From positions 1-44,987 of the forward strand of contig JACXWG010000007.1 in assembly GCA_014764605.1 (NCBI GenBank): a DNA stretch of 44,987 nt, in the 5' to 3' direction. The notes below the pieces were generated by a model. That model saw only the letters and a program-made list of their open reading frames with translations, searched no databases and was not told where the DNA came from. This DNA comes from Quinella sp. 1Q5. GTDB taxonomy: Bacteria > Bacillota > Negativicutes > Selenomonadales > Selenomonadaceae. Of this stretch, positions 42,785-44,987 are shown one piece after another (positions within the stretch are counted from its first letter, which is position 1; each line of letters begins with the position of its first letter). The position numbers and the translations under genes were made by a program.

Positions 42785-44131
42785 ATGGAGACAACGAACA
42801 GCATTGAGAAATCGATATTCGAGTTCTATTCAAAGCGCGAGCTCGTCGAAAACTTTTCATTGGCGGAATTGGTCGACTTTGCGCAACAGCGGAACTTGCA
42901 AGAGTGGTTCGAGGAAAATTTCTACGCGGCAGAGGCAAAGAAGGTCGCGGCGGCAATCAGCAACGAGGCAAGCGACGCGGAGTTAAAACTTCTAATCTGT
43001 GAGCTGTTCGACTTGCCGCTTGATACTTTGTCGGCGGAGGACGTGGAAGAAGTCTCTGCACTTGCCGAGCAAAAACTTTTCGCGAAGACGCCTAAGGAAA
43101 ATAAGCTCGTCAAAACGCAGAGGGAACTTGTCCACGCCATTAAGGACGGCGATAAAAAGATTTATCTTTGTGGCGGCGAGTTCAGGATACCGCTTAATCG
43201 CAATGGCATTACTTACGTCGGGTGCGATAATGCCGTTATCGACTTGGACGAGGAACTTGACGTTGACTTTGACGCCTGCGAGATTTTCCTTGAGGACGTG
43301 CAAGTTTATCTACACCACCCGATTAACATTAAAGCCGAGCAGTCGCACAACGTGAAGATTATCGACGGCTCCAAAAAGGTTCTCGGCGAACGCCCAACGC
43401 TCAAGGAGATTGCCGAAGTTCTGCGCGGGAAAAATGCATTCGAGACGCCCGAAGACTTCAAAGCCCGTGTGGAAAAGATTTGCGGCGTGGCGGTCGGCTC
43501 TGTCCTGCTTGACGATAAGGATTATGACATTGACGCCGCGCAATTCAACTTCAAGCCGCGTTGGAACTTCGATTATATTCCAATCGTTAAGGACTTCGCC
43601 GCCGATAAAAAGTTTTCCGTCAACCTCCAGCCGCATGACGCCGAATCACTCTACAACAACGAACGCAAGCTTCAACTCTTCGCGGACTTCACTTATCAAG
43701 GCGGCAAGCTCGCGATTCGTAATCTTTACTTCGCGCCGAAGACTCGCGGCAAGGTCTTGATTGAAGGTTCTTTGCCTGCGGAGGAAGTCTCGTCGATGAG
43801 TTCGGGCGGTCTCGGCTACGGCTTGGATATTATCACGGACATTCAACCGATAATCCCTAGTACAGCAATTCAGGCGACGACGACTATTGAAAATAAATCG
43901 GGTATTCATGCGCGTCCTAGCGCGGTGTTAGTTCAAACTGCGTCTAAGTTCAAGTCAAAGATTCAAATTAAGGCTAGGGGCAAGATTATCGACGGTAAAA
44001 GCATTCTTATGCTTATGTCCATGGGTTTGACCAAAGGCACCGAAGTTACGATTATTGCTGACGGTTCGGACGCTAAAGAAGCTGTCACTGCTCTGATAAG
44101 TCTGATTGATTCTAAATTCGGTGAGATTTGA
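42785..44131 (+). CDS. Novel-architecture protein with C-terminal HPr domain
   Basis: 448 residues, no signal peptide. Residues ~1-110 are helical and acidic (LQEWFEENFYAAEAKKV). Residues ~110-240 hold a strand-rich region (IKDGDKKIYLCGGEFRIPL, GITYVGCDNAVIDLD, EIFLEDVQVYLHHPINIK), like one coil of a beta-solenoid. Residues ~240-360 are mixed. Residues ~365-448 are a full HPr domain: ENKSGIHARPSAVLVQTA with His375, and DGKSILMLMSMGL with Ser406. The 31-residue His-Ser spacing equals that of HPr His15-Ser46, so both EI phosphorylation and HprK regulation look possible. I do not recognise the N-terminal part. RBS GGAGGG; 2-base gap to the next gene. Confidence 0.8.
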   Translation: METTNSIEKSIFEFYSKRELVENFSLAELVDFAQQRNLQEWFEENFYAAEAKKVAAAISNEASDAELKLLICELFDLPLDTLSAEDVEEVSALAEQKLFAKTPKENKLVKTQRELVHAIKDGDKKIYLCGGEFRIPLNRNGITYVGCDNAVIDLDEELDVDFDACEIFLEDVQVYLHHPINIKAEQSHNVKIIDGSKKVLGERPTLKEIAEVLRGKNAFETPEDFKARVEKICGVAVGSVLLDDKDYDIDAAQFNFKPRWNFDYIPIVKDFAADKKFSVNLQPHDAESLYNNERKLQLFADFTYQGGKLAIRNLYFAPKTRGKVLIEGSLPAEEVSSMSSGGLGYGLDIITDIQPIIPSTAIQATTTIENKSGIHARPSAVLVQTASKFKSKIQIKARGKIIDGKSILMLMSMGLTKGTEVTIIADGSDAKEAVTALISLIDSKFGEI

Positions 44132-44133
44132 AT

Positions 44134-44949
44134 ATGAGAGCCTTTCATACATTGCGGACGCGGGGCAAGCTTGACGACTTCGAGATATTCACGCTGATAC
44201 TTTCCGCGCTGGAGTGGCGACGACATAACGGCGAAATCTTTTTGTACACGGACACGGCAGGGAAGAAGTTCTTCGACGGGGCGGGATTGCTAAAGCTTTG
44301 GGACGGCGTCGACACTTCCCTTGACGAGTGGGCGCGGCTCGGCATTGACGAAAAAATTTTCTGGGCGGGCGCGAAACTCTTTGCCCTGTCGAAGCAGCCG
44401 TTGCCGTGCGTGATGATTGATTTGGATTTTATCGTTTGGCAGCCGCTGACGTTCGATTGCAAACTTGCCGTCATTCACCGCGAGAGCCGCGACTTGCCCT
44501 GCTACCCCGACGCGAATTACTTCCGCCTGAAAAACTTCACGTTGCCCGCCGAATTGAATTGGACGCTTGACCCGTGCAACGCGGCGTTGGTTTATTTCGG
44601 CGATGAAAATTTCGTGCGGCGATACGTCGACTTTGCGTTTGACTTCATGCGGGCGGCGGAGCCTCTGCCCAATCAAAGCGGCTGGGATTTGTTGCCGTAT
44701 ATGGTCTTCGTCGAGCAGAGGTGGCTTGCCATGTGCGCGGAGCTTTGCGGCGTCGAAGTCAAGAGCCTGTCTGACTTATCGGAGCTGTTCGGCGGCAAGC
44801 AAAAGACTTTTACACACGTTTGGGGCTATAAGAAAGTCTTCCGCGAGAACAGAGCGGCGGCAGATAAATTTTGCCAAGACTGCGCCAAGAGGATTGCTCA
44901 CGACTTCCCAGAGTTCTCCCTACAGACAAAAAAAATCGGCTATCGTTGA
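44134..44949 (+). CDS. Glycosyltransferase-like protein (DUF6734-type)
   Basis: 271 residues from ATG 44134, 2 bases after the HPr-fusion gene. The fold hints at a GT-A type enzyme: a region with GEIFLYTDTAGKKFF, then VMIDLDFIVWQPL, a DxD-like motif in the right context, then NAALVYFGDENFVRRYVDFA, THVWGYKK and a Lys-rich end. I recall DUF6734 for such proteins. Donor and acceptor are unknown. Overlapping expression with the HPr-fusion gene suggests a shared function. Confidence 0.6.
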   Translation: MRAFHTLRTRGKLDDFEIFTLILSALEWRRHNGEIFLYTDTAGKKFFDGAGLLKLWDGVDTSLDEWARLGIDEKIFWAGAKLFALSKQPLPCVMIDLDFIVWQPLTFDCKLAVIHRESRDLPCYPDANYFRLKNFTLPAELNWTLDPCNAALVYFGDENFVRRYVDFAFDFMRAAEPLPNQSGWDLLPYMVFVEQRWLAMCAELCGVEVKSLSDLSELFGGKQKTFTHVWGYKKVFRENRAAADKFCQDCAKRIAHDFPEFSLQTKKIGYR

Positions 44950-44964
44950 TGACAGCCGTTTTTT
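44937..44964 (+). terminator. Terminator after the glycosyltransferase-like gene
   Basis: CGGCTATC / GACAGCCG hairpin with TTTTTT; it overlaps the last codons of the gene. Confidence 0.75.
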
Positions 44965-44987
44965 GTTTGCGTTAATTGTCGACGCGC

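Overview
The window reads as a chromosomal segment of a fermentative Bacillota bacterium, and Negativicutes (Selenomonadales-like) is my best guess. Support: very strong GGAGGTG-type ribosome binding sites, sigma70/SigA-type promoters, a mannitol PTS, an HPr-type domain with the HprK serine, FMN and TPP riboswitches that work by transcription termination, and exported families I associate from memory with Selenomonadales. The taxon is inference. I see no rRNA, tRNA, CRISPR array or intact insertion sequence.

Layout. 1-236: 3' end of a CbbX/SpoVK-type AAA+ gene. 311-1461: two tandem paralogous exported proteins of unknown function. 1489-3295: rpsB-tsf with its own promoter and terminator. 3298-4764 (-): 6-phospho-beta-glucosidase. 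4837-5931: threonine synthase. 6057-8019 (-): thiW-thiC under a TPP riboswitch. 8074-11763 (-): a 1229-residue RTX-like repeat protein with a central zinc-metallopeptidase motif. 11889-14648: a C-terminally short RNase G, a LacX-type aldose epimerase and an MBL-fold protein. 14797-21716 (-): MATE transporter-ribD-papain-like protein-YkgJ, then an FMN riboswitch with its own promoter inside ykgJ, then ribE-capA-ribBA-ribH. 21912-27028: glycolysis block gap, a pgk-tpiA fusion, a small coiled-coil membrane protein, gpmI. 27104-32279: a YSC84-like exported protein, acyl-CoA ligase, a SWIM-DEDDh exonuclease, a decayed membrane-protein gene, an NTF2-like protein, a flavodoxin-fold reductase and a divergent HxlR regulator. 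32280-32602: a structured RNA gene. 32603-35288: serS (-) and terF (+), divergent. 35614-39158: mtlA-cupin-mtlD. 39335-40681 (-): an exported protein and a DUF6033-type protein. 40829-42423: htrA-rlmH. 42424-42784: a candidate type I toxin-antitoxin locus. 42785-44949: a protein fused to an HPr domain, then a glycosyltransferase-like protein.

The least ordinary items are these. (1) A 25-residue hydrophobic peptide gene at 42595-42672 with a sequestered Shine-Dalgarno, a convergent promoter and a long-range 5'-3' mRNA pairing, all typical of type I toxins. (2) A free-standing ~230-nt structured RNA at 32326-32559. (3) Two copies of a ~77-bp palindrome-ended element (14646-14723 and 39227-39303), each sitting exactly between two direct copies of its own flank (75 bp and 39 bp). 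(4) A new-looking architecture with a C-terminal HPr domain that keeps both phosphorylation sites at canonical spacing.

The metabolic genes fit a sugar-fermenting anaerobe: mannitol and beta-glucoside phosphates feed lower glycolysis, with thiamine and riboflavin biosynthesis under riboswitch control. Function calls rest on motif reading and memory of families; no database search was run.
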